The notes beneath the pieces were generated by a model. It worked only from the letters and a program-made list of their open reading frames with translations. It ran no database searches and was not told where the DNA came from. Source: Trinickia violacea (lineage in GTDB: Bacteria; Pseudomonadota; Gammaproteobacteria; Burkholderiales; Burkholderiaceae). Taken from it: a stretch of DNA of 64,000 bases. Every line of letters starts with the position of its first letter. Position 1 is the first letter of the stretch. The stretch covers positions 124,001 through 188,000 of the forward strand of contig NZ_CP040077.1 of assembly GCF_005280735.1 (NCBI RefSeq), in the 5' to 3' direction. Below, piece after piece: positions 33,625-43,171 of this stretch. The position numbers and the translations under genes are program-made.

Positions 33625-34647
33625 TCAAACCTCACAAGCCGACCCCGCCCCCGCCGCCATCTCCCGCGCGGCCTTCGCCCCTTCCACCTGCAGGATCATC
33701 GGCAGCGACACGCCATTCTTCGCGGCCGTCACCTCGGCGAGAATCGACACCGCAATCTCCGGCGGCGTGCGGCTACCGATATAAATGCCGACCGGCCCAT
33801 GCAGCCGCGCCAGCTCGGTCTCGCTCAAGTCGAACTCCTTCAGCCGTTCGCGCCGCGCCGCATTGTTGCGGCGCGACCCCAGCGCGCCCACGTAGAACGC
33901 CGGCGTCTTCAACGCCTCCATCAGCGCGAGATCGTCGAGCTTCGGATCGTGCGTGAGGGCGATCACGGCGCAGCGTTCGTCGAGCTTCATGTCGAGCACG
34001 GTGTCGTCGGGCATCGTGCGCACGATCGTCGTGCCAGGCACGTCCCACTCGTCGGTGTACTCCTCGCGCGGGTCGCACACCGTCACGTGGTAGTCGAGCC
34101 CGACCGCAATGTTGCATAGGTAGCGCGACAACTGCCCCGCGCCGATCACGAGCATCCGGTAGCGCGGGCCATGGATCGTCAAGAGGCGCTGCTCGTCGAA
34201 GTCGACGCCGTCGGTCGCTTGCGCAGGATCGAGGCGAGCCGCGCCGGTTGCCATGTCGAGCGTGCGCGCGACGAGCTGGCCCGCCTGCACCGCCGCGAGC
34301 AATTCGGCGATGCCGCTCGCCTTCGTCAACGGCTCCAGCACGAGCTGGATCGTGCCGCCGCACGGCAGCCCGAAGCGATGCGCCTCTTCGGCCGTGATGC
34401 CGTACTTCACCGACTCGGGCCGCTTCTGCTCGATGCCGAGCCGGCGCACGCGATCGATCAAATCGTCTTCGATGCAGCCGCCCGACACCGACCCCACCAC
34501 GAGCCCGTCGTCGCGCACCGCGAGCATCGCGCCCTCGGGACGCGGCGACGAGCCCCACGTCTTCACCACCGTGACCAATAGCGCACGATGTCCCTCATCG
34601 AGCCATCGCGCGCTCGACTTCAGAACTTCGAGATCCACGCTTTCCAT
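33625..34647 (-). CDS. XdhC/CoxF family molybdenum-cofactor maturation protein
   Basis: 340 residues. The N-terminal XdhC domain has ALLVTVVKTWGSSPRPEGAM and VGSVSGGCIEDDLIDRVRRL with the conserved cysteine. The C-terminal Rossmann-type domain has YRMLVIGAGQLSRYLCNIAV and TPAFYVGALGSRRNNAARRE. XdhC/CoxF proteins load sulfurated molybdenum cofactor into hydroxylases such as the one encoded upstream. It overlaps the coxG end by 28 bp and is the last gene of the leftward cox unit. The convergent abrB-like gene ends 40 bp away. Confidence 0.92.
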   Translation of the reverse strand: MESVDLEVLKSSARWLDEGHRALLVTVVKTWGSSPRPEGAMLAVRDDGLVVGSVSGGCIEDDLIDRVRRLGIEQKRPESVKYGITAEEAHRFGLPCGGTIQLVLEPLTKASGIAELLAAVQAGQLVARTLDMATGAARLDPAQATDGVDFDEQRLLTIHGPRYRMLVIGAGQLSRYLCNIAVGLDYHVTVCDPREEYTDEWDVPGTTIVRTMPDDTVLDMKLDERCAVIALTHDPKLDDLALMEALKTPAFYVGALGSRRNNAARRERLKEFDLSETELARLHGPVGIYIGSRTPPEIAVSILAEVTAAKNGVSLPMILQVEGAKAAREMAAGAGSACEV

Positions 34648-35234
34648 GACTTGCTTCCTTTTCCTGTATGAGCCGATTCGCCGGCTTCTTCTTCACCTTC
34701 GACTCGGCTTTTTTCGACTTCGTCGTCGTCCGCCTCGTCCGCGTCGTCCGCATTGTCGCCCGCAGCGAGCGCCGCTTCACCGTCCACCACCTCGCCCGTC
34801 ACCTGCGCCGAAAAGCGCTTGAAGAACTCGCCCGCGATCTTGCGCGCGGCGCCGTCGACGAGCCGCGAGCCGATCTGCGCAAGCTTGCCGCCGATCTGCG
34901 CGTGCGCCGTGTACGTGAGCTTCGTCGCTTCGGTGTCCTCGGGCTCCAGCGTGACCTGTGCGCTGCCTTTGCCGAAGCCGGCCGCGCCGCCTTGTCCTTC
35001 GAAGACGATCGTGTAGGCATGCGGCGCGTTGATGCCGGTGAGCTCCAGGCGGCCCTTGAAGCGCGCCTTCACCGGGCCGACCGAGACGCTCAGCGATACC
35101 GCGTAGGCGTTTTCGCCGTCTGCCTCGATGGCATCGCAACCGGGAATCGACGCCTGCAGAATCGTGGTGTCGTTCAACGCTTCCCACGTGCGCCATTGCG
35201 GCACGGGCAGCGTATAGCTTTCCGTCAATTCCAT
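34620..35234 (-). CDS. coxG: CoxG family protein (SRPBCC fold)
   Basis: 204 residues. MELTESYTLPVPQWRTWEAL, GPVKARFKGRLELTGINAPH and IGSRLVDGAARKIAGEFFKR are the CoxG START-like domain (~150 residues). The C-terminal ~50 residues are a very acidic, Glu/Asp-rich tail (DNADDADEADDDEVEKSRVE) ending in a basic stretch, which may anchor it to a partner. CoxG recruits CO dehydrogenase-type enzymes to the membrane or quinone pool in known systems. It sits between the hairpin repeats and xdhC. Confidence 0.92.
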   Translation of the reverse strand: MELTESYTLPVPQWRTWEALNDTTILQASIPGCDAIEADGENAYAVSLSVSVGPVKARFKGRLELTGINAPHAYTIVFEGQGGAAGFGKGSAQVTLEPEDTEATKLTYTAHAQIGGKLAQIGSRLVDGAARKIAGEFFKRFSAQVTGEVVDGEAALAAGDNADDADEADDDEVEKSRVEGEEEAGESAHTGKGSKSWKAWISKF

Positions 35235-35251
35235 CTCATCGCTCCTTTGTC

Positions 35252-35422
35252 GATCGGAGTTGGTGCTTTAGCGCCTAGTCCGATCTCATGGCGTGGATGC
35301 CTGGAGTTTGTGCTTCAGCACTTACTCCAGGCCCACGGCGGTCGATCGGAGTTGGCGCTTTAGCGCCTACTCCAATCCCATGCTGCGGTTGCTTGTAGTT
35401 AGCGCATTAGCGCTTACTACAA
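35252..35422. repeat. Four consecutive hairpin repeats between coxE and coxG
   Basis: Four imperfect palindromes share the plan GGAGT-x-GCGCT-TTA-GCGC-x-ACTCC: 35252-35285, 35301-35330, 35347-35374 and 35394-35422. Each has a central GCGCTTTAGCGC-like core and outer complementary arms, but the arms differ between units, so each unit folds on itself. The fourth overlaps the coxE stop codon. A related single unit occurs at 48872-48909. Confidence 0.85.
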
Positions 35423-36673
35423 GCCCTCAGCGCTGGGATACGTTGATGAAACTGGCGCGCGGCCGCGAGGCGTGCGCGTCAGGTGGGCGAAGTCCCGGCC
35501 GAATGCGGCGAGGCTATCCAGATTATGAACCGGACGGTGCGCATCGACATGGGGCAGGATCGCCTGGACGCCGCGCGCCTTCGGCGAGAACTCCGCGAAG
35601 CGCAGCAGCGGATTGAGCCACACGAGGCGATGCGCAAAGCGCGCGAGGCGGGCCATCTCGGTGTCGAGGACGTCGATCGCTTCGTGATCGAGGCCATCGG
35701 TGACGAGCAGCACCGTCGCGCGGCCGGCGAGGACCCGCCGCGCCCAGCGGCGGTTGAATTCGGCGAGCGCGGCGCCGATGCGCGTGCCGCCCGACCAGTC
35801 GACGACCTGTTCCGCGAGCGCCGCGATCGCCACATCGGGATCGCGTTCGCGCAGCGCGCGCGTCGCGTTCGTGAGCCGCGTGCCGAACAGAAAGACTTGC
35901 AGCCGTTCGCGCGATTGCAGCAGCGCGTGGCAGAAGTAGAGCACCGCGCGCGAATAGCTGCTCATCGAGCCGGAGATGTCGAGCAGCAAGACGAGCGGCG
36001 GCTTGCGCTTCACGGCGGCGCGGTATTTCCAGACCATCCAGTCGCCGCCCGCGCGCACGGCGTGGCGCGAACTCGCGCGCAGGTCCGCGTGCGTGCCGTG
36101 CGACGCGGCCTTGAGGCGGCGCGTGGGCTCGGTTGCGAGCGACACGCGCTGGCCGCGGATCAAGTGGCGCAGCGTGCGCCACTCGTCGGCGCTCAAGGTG
36201 TCGAAATCGCGATGGCGCAGGTGTTCTTCCGAGCTGAACGTGACGCGCGCGACGAGTTCGCGCGGCGAGCGGTCGGGCGGGTCGCCTTCGCCGCTGGGCG
36301 GCTTCTGCTGGCGCCGCGCCGCCAGCGCGTCCGCGAGCCGGTTGTTGCGCACGGGCGGCGGCATGCCGCTTTTCACCTTCGGCAGCATCAGCGCGCGCAG
36401 CTTGCCTTCCCAGTCGGGATCGCGCCAGAAGAGGTCGAACGCGGCGTCGAACACGTCGCGCTCGTCGGGCGCGCTGACGACGAGCGCCGCGAGTGCCGCG
36501 CGCACGTCGTCGCGCCGCTCGATGCCGACCCAGCGCAGCGCCGCGAGCGCATCGACCGCGTGCGCGGGCGACATCGGCAGCCCCGCGCCGCGCAACAGGC
36601 GCACGAAGTGCACGACGTTGCGCGCGAGCATCGGCTGGGCGCCGGTTGTCGATGCGGGTGCGATCGTCGACAT
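35417..36673 (-). CDS. coxE: CoxE-type von Willebrand factor A domain protein
   Basis: 418 residues. The VWA domain is in the C-terminal half with the MIDAS start LVLLLDISGSMSSYSRAVLY (DxSxS), followed by GGTRIGAALAEFNRRWARRV and VLLVTDGLDHEAIDVLDTEM. The N-terminal half (FVRLLRGAGLPMSPAHAVDA, RDVFDAAFDLFWRDPDWEGK) matches CoxE. CoxE works with the MoxR-type ATPase CoxD in metallocentre maturation of molybdenum hydroxylases. It starts 3 bp after coxD ends. Confidence 0.93.
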   Translation of the reverse strand: MSTIAPASTTGAQPMLARNVVHFVRLLRGAGLPMSPAHAVDALAALRWVGIERRDDVRAALAALVVSAPDERDVFDAAFDLFWRDPDWEGKLRALMLPKVKSGMPPPVRNNRLADALAARRQQKPPSGEGDPPDRSPRELVARVTFSSEEHLRHRDFDTLSADEWRTLRHLIRGQRVSLATEPTRRLKAASHGTHADLRASSRHAVRAGGDWMVWKYRAAVKRKPPLVLLLDISGSMSSYSRAVLYFCHALLQSRERLQVFLFGTRLTNATRALRERDPDVAIAALAEQVVDWSGGTRIGAALAEFNRRWARRVLAGRATVLLVTDGLDHEAIDVLDTEMARLARFAHRLVWLNPLLRFAEFSPKARGVQAILPHVDAHRPVHNLDSLAAFGRDFAHLTRTPRGRAPVSSTYPSAEGL

Positions 36674-36676
36674 GGC

Positions 36677-37573
36677 TTACTCCGGCGCTGGCGCGTCGGC
36701 GAGACACTGCGCGATCCGCGCCGCATCGACGCGCGCGAGATCGTCCTGATACTTGAGCAGTACGCCGAGCGTGTCCTGCACCGACTGCGGATCGAGCTCC
36801 GTCACCGACAGCGCCGCGAGCGCGCGGCACCAGTCGATCGTCTCGGCGATGCCGGGCGCTTTGAAGAGATCCATCGTGCGCAACCGATGAACGAAATCGA
36901 CGGCGCGCCGCTGCAACTCCGCGGCGGCTTCGGGGGCGCGCGCCGCGACGATCGCGAGTTCGCGGTCGCGCTCGGGATAGCCGATCCACTGATAGAGGCA
37001 GCGGCGCTTGAGGGCATCGTGAACTTCGCGCGTGCGGTTCGACGTCATCACGACGAGCGGCGCGCGATCCGCGCGCACGGTGCCGTACTCGGGGATCGTC
37101 ACCTGAAAATCCGACAGCAGTTCGAGCAGGAACGCCTCGAACGGCTCGTCGGCGCGGTCGATTTCGTCGATCAGCAGCACGCGCTGCGCGCCGGGGTGAT
37201 TCTCGTCGGGCATCAGCGCTTGAAGCAAAGGGCGCTTCAACAGGAATTCGCTTCGATAGAGCGTGTCGTTCGCGGGGCGCTCGCCCGCGGCTTCGGCGAG
37301 GCGCAGCGCCATGATCTGGCGCGGATAGTCCCATTCGTAGAGCGCACTTGCCGTGTCGAGCCCTTCATAGCACTGCAGCCGCAGCATCGTCGTGCCGAGC
37401 ATTCCGGCAGCGGCCTTCGCGAGCTCGGTCTTGCCGACGCCCGGCTCGCCTTCGAGAAACAACGGCCGCTCCATCCGTAGCGCGAGAAACAGTGCGGTCG
37501 CCAGTTCGCGGCTCGCGAAGTAGCCGTGCGTGGTGAGCAGGGAGAGGGTTTCATCGATCGAAGTGGGCGGCAT
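36677..37573 (-). CDS. coxD: MoxR-type AAA+ ATPase, CoxD
   Basis: 298 residues from ATG 37573. Walker A is GEPGVGKTELAKAAAGML, Walker B is RVLLIDEIDRADEPFEAFLL, sensor 1 is LVVMTSNRTREVHDALKRRC. This is the MoxR/CoxD family. CoxD is needed for full assembly of the [CuSMoO2]-type centre in true CO dehydrogenases, and its orthologues occur with related hydroxylases too. It is 3 bp before coxE and 20 bp after coxM, so co-translation is likely. Confidence 0.94.
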   Translation of the reverse strand: MPPTSIDETLSLLTTHGYFASRELATALFLALRMERPLFLEGEPGVGKTELAKAAAGMLGTTMLRLQCYEGLDTASALYEWDYPRQIMALRLAEAAGERPANDTLYRSEFLLKRPLLQALMPDENHPGAQRVLLIDEIDRADEPFEAFLLELLSDFQVTIPEYGTVRADRAPLVVMTSNRTREVHDALKRRCLYQWIGYPERDRELAIVAARAPEAAAELQRRAVDFVHRLRTMDLFKAPGIAETIDWCRALAALSVTELDPQSVQDTLGVLLKYQDDLARVDAARIAQCLADAPAPE

Positions 37574-37593
37574 GGCTGGGCAAGCGGTCCGCG

Positions 37594-38394
37594 CTAAGCC
37601 GCCCGTTCGACGGCACGCCCCGCGAGCACCGGGATCAAGTGCGCGCGATACGCCGCACTCGCGTGCAGATCGGTGTTGAGATCGTCCGGTGCGACGGTCA
37701 CGCTGCGCGCGGCCGCCGCCGTGAAGTTCGCGGAGAGCGCGGTCTCCAGCCCCGTCGCGCGAAACACCGACGACCCCGCGCCCGTCACCGCCACGCGCAC
37801 GCCGTCGGCGCGTTTCGCGACGAATACGCCCACGAGCGCGAAGTGCGACGCCGGGTTCGGAAACTTCTCGTACGCGGCCTTCTCGGGCACCGGAAACTCG
37901 ACGGCGACGATCAGCTCGTCGGGCGCGAGTGCCGTCTCGTACATGCCGACGAAGAAATCGTCGGCGGCGATGCGGCGGCGGTCCGTTACGACCGTGGCGC
38001 CGAGCGCGAGCAACGCGGCCGGATAGTCGGCGGCGGGATCGTCGTTCGCGATCGAACCGCCGATCGTGCCGAGCGCGCGCACTTGTCGATCGCCGATCTG
38101 CCCGGCGAGCGCGGCGAGCGCAGGCAGCACGCGGCGAATCTCCGCGTTTTCGGCGACGTCCGCGTGGCACACGGCGGCGCCGACCGTCACCGTCTTGGCG
38201 TCGGCGGCGATCTTCTTCAGCTCGGGAATGCGCGTCACGTCGATCAATTGCGCGGGCTGCGCGAGGCGCAGACGCATCGTCGGCAGCAGGCTCTGGCCGC
38301 CCGCGAGGTATTTCGCATCGCCGTTCGCCGAGAGCGCCGCGACGGCGGACTTCGGATCGGCGGCGCGCTGATAGTCGAATGAATACGAGTACAT
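37594..38394 (-). CDS. coxM: Molybdenum hydroxylase FAD-binding medium subunit, CoxM-like
   Basis: 266 residues. MYSYSFDYQRAADPKSAVAA, AKYLAGGQSLLPTMRLRLAQ, and RALGTIGGSIANDDPAADYP are the FAD-binding motifs (GGQSLLP and TIGGSIA) of the PCMH-type medium subunit. It passes electrons from the 2Fe-2S small subunit to an acceptor. It is 10 bp from coxL on the same strand. Confidence 0.95.
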   Translation of the reverse strand: MYSYSFDYQRAADPKSAVAALSANGDAKYLAGGQSLLPTMRLRLAQPAQLIDVTRIPELKKIAADAKTVTVGAAVCHADVAENAEIRRVLPALAALAGQIGDRQVRALGTIGGSIANDDPAADYPAALLALGATVVTDRRRIAADDFFVGMYETALAPDELIVAVEFPVPEKAAYEKFPNPASHFALVGVFVAKRADGVRVAVTGAGSSVFRATGLETALSANFTAAAARSVTVAPDDLNTDLHASAAYRAHLIPVLAGRAVERAA

Positions 38395-38404
38395 GTGGGC
38401 TCCC

Positions 38405-40792
38405 TCAACTCTTCGGATTTTGTGCGGCTTGGATCGCGCTCCACACGCGATGCGGCGACGCCGGCATCTGCAGATCCTTCACGCCGAGCGGACTCAGCGC
38501 ATCGAGAATCGCGTTGATGACCGCCGGCGGCGAGCCGATCGCGCCCGCTTCGCCGCAGCCTTTCACGCCGAGCGGATTGTGCGTGCACGGCGTGCCTTTC
38601 GCGGTTTCGACGGTGAAGCTCGGCAGGTCGGACGCGCGTGGCATCGCGTAGTCCATGTACGAGCCGGAGAGGAGCTGCCCGGTGTCCTTGTCGTAGATGC
38701 AGTGCTCGAGCATCGCCTGCCCGATGCCCTGACCGAGCCCGCCGTGCACCTGCCCTTCGACGATCATCGGATTGATCACGTTGCCGAAGTCGTCGACGGC
38801 GGTGAAGCGTTCAAACGACGTCTCGCCCGTCTCGGGATCGACCTCGACTTCGCAGATATACGCGCCCGCCGGATAGGTGAAGTTGCTCGGGTCGTAGAAC
38901 GCGTTTTCGTCGAGACCCGGTTCGAGCTTGTCGAGCGGGTAGTTGTGCGGCACGTAGGCCGCGAGCGAGACGTCGGCGAAGGTCTTCGTGCGGTCGGTGC
39001 CCGCGACGCGGAAGATGCCGTCCTTGAACTCGATGTCGTCGGCCGACGCTTCGAGCAGGTGCGCCGCGATCTGCTTGGCCTTGGCCTCGATCTTGTCGAG
39101 CGCTTTCATGATCGCCGAGCCGCCCACTGCGATCGAGCGCGAGCCATACGTGCCCATGCCGAACGGAATGCGCCCGGTGTCGCCGTGGACGATCTCGACG
39201 TTTTCGATCGGCACGCCGAGCCGGTCGGCGACGACTTGCGCGAACGTCGTTTCGTGGCCCTGGCCGTGGCTGTGCGAGCCGGTGAAGACGGTCACGGTGC
39301 CCGTGGGATGCACGCGCACTTCGCCCGCTTCGAAGAGACCCGCGCGTGCGCCGAGCGCGCCCGCGATGTTCGACGGCGCGAGGCCGCACGCCTCGATGTA
39401 GCACGAGTAGCCGAGGCCGCGCAGCTTGCCGTTTTGCTTCGACGCGTCGCGGCGCGCGGCGAAGCCCTTGACGTCGGCGAGCTCGATCGCGCGGTCGAGG
39501 CAGGGCTCGTAGTCGCCGGTGTCGTAGGTGAGGCCGACGGGCGTCGCGTACGGGAACTGGCGAATGAAGTTGCGGCGGCGGATCTCGGCCGGATCGAGGT
39601 TCATCTCGCGCGCGGCCGTTTCGACGAGCCGCTCGACGACATACGTCGCCTCGGGCCGCCCGGCGCCGCGATAGGCATCGACGGGCACCGTGTTCGTGAA
39701 CACCGCCTTCACTTCGGCGTAGATCGCGGGCGTCGTGTACTGGCCGGCGAGCAGCGTCGCGTAGAGGATCGTCGGCACGCTGGAGGCGAACGTCGACAGG
39801 TACGCGCCCATGTTCGCGATCGTATGGACGCGCATCGCGAGGAACTTGCCGTTGGCGTCGAGCGCGAGCTCGGCTTTCGTCACATGATCGCGGCCGTGCG
39901 CGTCGGAGACGAAGGATTCGGAACGCTCGCAGGTCCATTTGACCGGGCGGCGCACCTTCTTCGACGCCCACGTCAGCGCGACGTCCTCCGCGTACAGAAA
40001 GATCTTCGAGCCGAAGCCGCCGCCGACATCGGGCGCGATGATGCGCAGCTTCGATTCCGGCAGCGCGAGAACGAACGCGCCCATGAGCAGGCGCTCGACG
40101 TGCGGGTTCTGGTTCGCGACGTAGACGGTGTAGCTGTCGTCCTGCTTCGAGTAGCTCGCATTCACGGCGCGCGGCTCGATGGCATTCGGCACGAGGCGGT
40201 TGTTGACGATCTCGAGCGTCGTCACGTGGGCGGCTTGGGCGAAGGCGGCGTCGGTGGCGGCTTTGTCGCCGTGGCCCCAGGTGTAGCAGGTGTTGCCGGG
40301 CACGCTGTCGTGGACCGCGGCTTGGCCTGGATCGGCGGCATGCGCGGTATCGACGACCGCGGGCAGCACGGCGTAGTCGACTTCGATCAGCTCGGCCGCG
40401 TCCTTCGCTTCCTTGACCGACGCGGCGACGACGAGCGCGACCTGATCGCCGACATGGCGGACCTTCTCGTGCGCGATCACGGGGTGGGGCGGCTCGTGCA
40501 TCGGCGAGCCGTCGATGCTGTGGATGAGCCAGCCGCACGGCAGGCCGCCGACGTTCTCGGCGGCGAGATCCGCGCCGGTGAACACGGCGACGACGCCCGG
40601 CGCGCGCTTGGCGGCTTCCGTATCGACGTGATTGATGCGGGCGTGGGCGTGCGGCGAGCGCACGAACACGGCGTAGGCTTGTTGCGGGAGGACGACGTCG
40701 TCGGTGTATTGGCCGTTGCCGGTCAGAAAGCGGAAGTCCTCTTTGCGCTTGACGGCCGAGCCGATCAGGCGGTGCTCTTCGGGTGCGTTCAT
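38405..40792 (-). CDS. coxL: Molybdenum hydroxylase large subunit, form II CoxL-like
   Basis: 795 residues from ATG 40792. RLIGSAVKRKEDFRFLTGNG is the usual start. APDVGGGFGSKIFLYAED, GSHSHGQGHETTFAQVVADR and GVKGCGEAGAIGSPPAVINA are molybdopterin-site blocks, the last holding the catalytic Glu. The active-site loop at residues ~372-378 reads AYRGAGR. Form I CO dehydrogenases have AYxCSFR with the copper-binding Cys; AYRGAGR marks form II enzymes, whose substrate is not settled and which lack that Cys. So this is a CO-dehydrogenase-like hydroxylase of uncertain substrate. Confidence 0.94.
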   Translation of the reverse strand: MNAPEEHRLIGSAVKRKEDFRFLTGNGQYTDDVVLPQQAYAVFVRSPHAHARINHVDTEAAKRAPGVVAVFTGADLAAENVGGLPCGWLIHSIDGSPMHEPPHPVIAHEKVRHVGDQVALVVAASVKEAKDAAELIEVDYAVLPAVVDTAHAADPGQAAVHDSVPGNTCYTWGHGDKAATDAAFAQAAHVTTLEIVNNRLVPNAIEPRAVNASYSKQDDSYTVYVANQNPHVERLLMGAFVLALPESKLRIIAPDVGGGFGSKIFLYAEDVALTWASKKVRRPVKWTCERSESFVSDAHGRDHVTKAELALDANGKFLAMRVHTIANMGAYLSTFASSVPTILYATLLAGQYTTPAIYAEVKAVFTNTVPVDAYRGAGRPEATYVVERLVETAAREMNLDPAEIRRRNFIRQFPYATPVGLTYDTGDYEPCLDRAIELADVKGFAARRDASKQNGKLRGLGYSCYIEACGLAPSNIAGALGARAGLFEAGEVRVHPTGTVTVFTGSHSHGQGHETTFAQVVADRLGVPIENVEIVHGDTGRIPFGMGTYGSRSIAVGGSAIMKALDKIEAKAKQIAAHLLEASADDIEFKDGIFRVAGTDRTKTFADVSLAAYVPHNYPLDKLEPGLDENAFYDPSNFTYPAGAYICEVEVDPETGETSFERFTAVDDFGNVINPMIVEGQVHGGLGQGIGQAMLEHCIYDKDTGQLLSGSYMDYAMPRASDLPSFTVETAKGTPCTHNPLGVKGCGEAGAIGSPPAVINAILDALSPLGVKDLQMPASPHRVWSAIQAAQNPKS

Positions 40793-40803
40793 CGCGTCGC
40801 TCC

Positions 40804-41295
<492 letters not shown>

Positions 41296-41442
41296 GAACT
41301 GTCTCCTTTTCGGGGTTGGGCACTCGTTTGCACTCGTTGGTGCCTCTTTGTGCCGTTCGCCCGGCGATTGGTGCGTTTTTTTAATGTTGCACAGAAAAGT
41401 AAAGCACAAGATTGGCGCTTTCGCTGTTACCCGGCTGTTGGG

Positions 41443-41488
41443 GTTTTTGCCTGCGGCGCGGTTTTGTTCGTTCGCTTGGGTTTGTCTG
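41443..41488 (+). repeat. Dispersed repeat copy C, first fragment
   Basis: TTTTTGCCTGCGGCGCGG and the following bases up to TTTGTCTG match the outer end of copy B (inverted). The copy is cut here by the IS256 element and continues at 42852. The upstream 41296-41442 holds the coxS 5' region; I saw nothing else. Confidence 0.85.
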
Positions 41489-42843
41489 GGAGGTATCCGG
41501 ATTTCTGTGTGTGAGGCGGGTTAAGACTCAGATTCCGATATTGAATCGCTCGGGGTAAAGCAGCGCGAACTGTGTCATCGCGCTTTTCCAATCGTGCCGA
41601 GAGCCGCTCCATTTGGCAACGACGTTGCGCAGCGCTAGCCAGATCAGCTTGAGCGCGGCCTCGTCCGATGGGAAGTGGCCGCGCGCCTTGATGATCTTGC
41701 GCAATTGCATGTGCAGCGACTCGATCGCATTTGTCGTATAGACGATTTTTCTAATCTCGGGCGCGAACGCGAAGAACGGAATCACCTGTTCCCAGGCCCG
41801 CCGCCAGAGCGCTGCGATCGGCGGGTATTTGGCGCCCCACGGGCCGGCGTCGAACGCGTCCAGGGCCGCGGCAGCCGCCTCGGCCGTTGGCGCCCGGTAG
41901 ACCTCCTTGAGCGCTGCCGCAGCCGCTTTGCGATCCTTCCAACTCACGAAGTCCAGCGAGTTGCGAATCAGATGGACGATACAGGTCTGGACCGTCGTTT
42001 CCGGAAACACCGTGTTGATCGCTTCCGGAAAGCCCTTCAGGCCATCGACCACGGCAATCAGAATGTCCTGCACACCGCGCAGTTTCAGGTCGTTGACCAC
42101 TCGTAGCCAGAACTTGGCGCCCTCGGTCTGCTCGATCCATAGGCCCAGCACGTCGCGTGTGCCGTCGCGGCGCACGCCCAGCGCCAGATAGATCGCCTTG
42201 TTGCGTACCACGCCTTCGTCACGGATCTTCACGCGCAGGGCATCGAAGAACACCACCGGATACATGGCCTCCAGCGGCCGCTGCTGCCAGTCGCGCACTT
42301 CGTTGAGCACCGCGTCGGTCACCGTGCTGATAAAGTCCGGCGACACCTCGATGCCGTACATCTCCAACAGGAAACCCTGAATCTCTCGCACGCTCATGCC
42401 GCGTGCGTACATCGCGATGATCTTGTCGTCGAAACCGGTGAAGCGCCGCTCGCCCTTGGCGATCAGCACCGGGTCGAACGTGCCTTCGCGATCGCGCGGA
42501 ATCTCGACGTCGAACGTGTCGTCGTCGGTCGTGATGCGCTTGCGGCTGGTGCCGTTGCGGTGGTTCGTGCCGCCTTCCGGCTTGGCTTGGCCCTTCTCGT
42601 AGCCTAGGTGGTGCGTCAGCTCACCGCCTAGCGCGCGTTCGAAGATCGCCTTCTTGAGCGCAGCCAGTTGCTCGTTAATGGTCGCCCGGTCCAGTGTCCC
42701 GGGCACCAGTTGTTTGATCAGCTCCGGGTCCAGGTTCAACCCCTTGCCCGGTTCCACCGTCGTTTCTTCTTTTCGTTTGCGTGGCATAAAGCGGCTCCTT
42801 TGCCGTCAGTTTATGCCTCACACACAGGAAATCGGATAGGCTC
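41489..42843 (-). mobile_element. IS256-family insertion sequence, complete
   Basis: Both ends are visible. Left-end bases GGTATCCGGATTTCTGTGTG and the reverse complement of the right end (CTATCCGATTTCCTGTGTG) form imperfect inverted repeats of ~29 bp. An 8-bp direct repeat TTTGTCTG flanks the element at 41481-41488 and 42844-42851, the duplication length typical of this family. Joining the flanks recreates the uninterrupted sequence seen in repeat copy B, so ends and insertion are precise. Length 1355 bp with an intact transposase, so it may still be mobile. Confidence 0.92.
41528..42787 (-). CDS. IS256-family (Mutator-type) transposase
   Basis: 419 residues, full length. DDE residues are in YPVVFFDALRVKIRDEG (first Asp), LIAVVDGLKGFPEAINTVFP (second Asp) and IVYTTNAIESLHMQLRKIIK (Glu). 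VQTCIVHLIRNSLDFVSWKD is the conserved C/H region. It catalyses cut-out-paste-in transposition of the element. The N-terminus MPRKRKEETTVEPGKG is basic. Confidence 0.95.
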   Translation of the reverse strand: MPRKRKEETTVEPGKGLNLDPELIKQLVPGTLDRATINEQLAALKKAIFERALGGELTHHLGYEKGQAKPEGGTNHRNGTSRKRITTDDDTFDVEIPRDREGTFDPVLIAKGERRFTGFDDKIIAMYARGMSVREIQGFLLEMYGIEVSPDFISTVTDAVLNEVRDWQQRPLEAMYPVVFFDALRVKIRDEGVVRNKAIYLALGVRRDGTRDVLGLWIEQTEGAKFWLRVVNDLKLRGVQDILIAVVDGLKGFPEAINTVFPETTVQTCIVHLIRNSLDFVSWKDRKAAAAALKEVYRAPTAEAAAAALDAFDAGPWGAKYPPIAALWRRAWEQVIPFFAFAPEIRKIVYTTNAIESLHMQLRKIIKARGHFPSDEAALKLIWLALRNVVAKWSGSRHDWKSAMTQFALLYPERFNIGI

Positions 42844-42851
42844 TTTGTCTG

Positions 42852-43046
42852 TCGTGCAACTTTGATTTCGCGGCGTTCCGTATAGTCCGTCCCTCCCCGG
42901 GACCGGGGTTACTTTTGTCCTTGCCAAAAGTAACCAAAAGCGCGTCCTGGGCGGACGGCCTGTCCCGGAGGCACTCAACCCTGTTAGTACCGGTGTTCCA
43001 AGGGCACCCGTGGGAAACCGTTATTGCTCGCCGTGAGTCCCGTTAG
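42852..43046 (+). repeat. Dispersed repeat copy C, second fragment
   Basis: Continues copy C after the IS256 element. It has both conserved hairpins (CCCCGG/CCGGGG and the 11-bp GGTTACTTTTG stem) with almost no change from copy A. It is cut again at CCCGTTAG by the IS110-type element. The last fragment resumes at 44597. Confidence 0.85.
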
Positions 43047-43171
43047 TCAGTATGACTCCCGTGAGGTAGAGGCTGGCCCGCCGCGAGGCATCAAACGCGG
43101 GTTAGCATCGCTGCCAGAGCCGCACGGTGTGGACAGGGCCACACCCGGCGATGTCCACCGCGGAGGCCAGC

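Noticed and set aside
38811..40538. A 575-residue frame in another frame of coxL
   Set aside because: Composition is Arg/Ala-dominated and the coxL frame contains all hydroxylase motifs.
38405..40792. Annotation as true (form I) carbon monoxide dehydrogenase
   Set aside because: The active-site loop reads AYRGAGR, lacking the Cys of the form I AYxCSFR motif.
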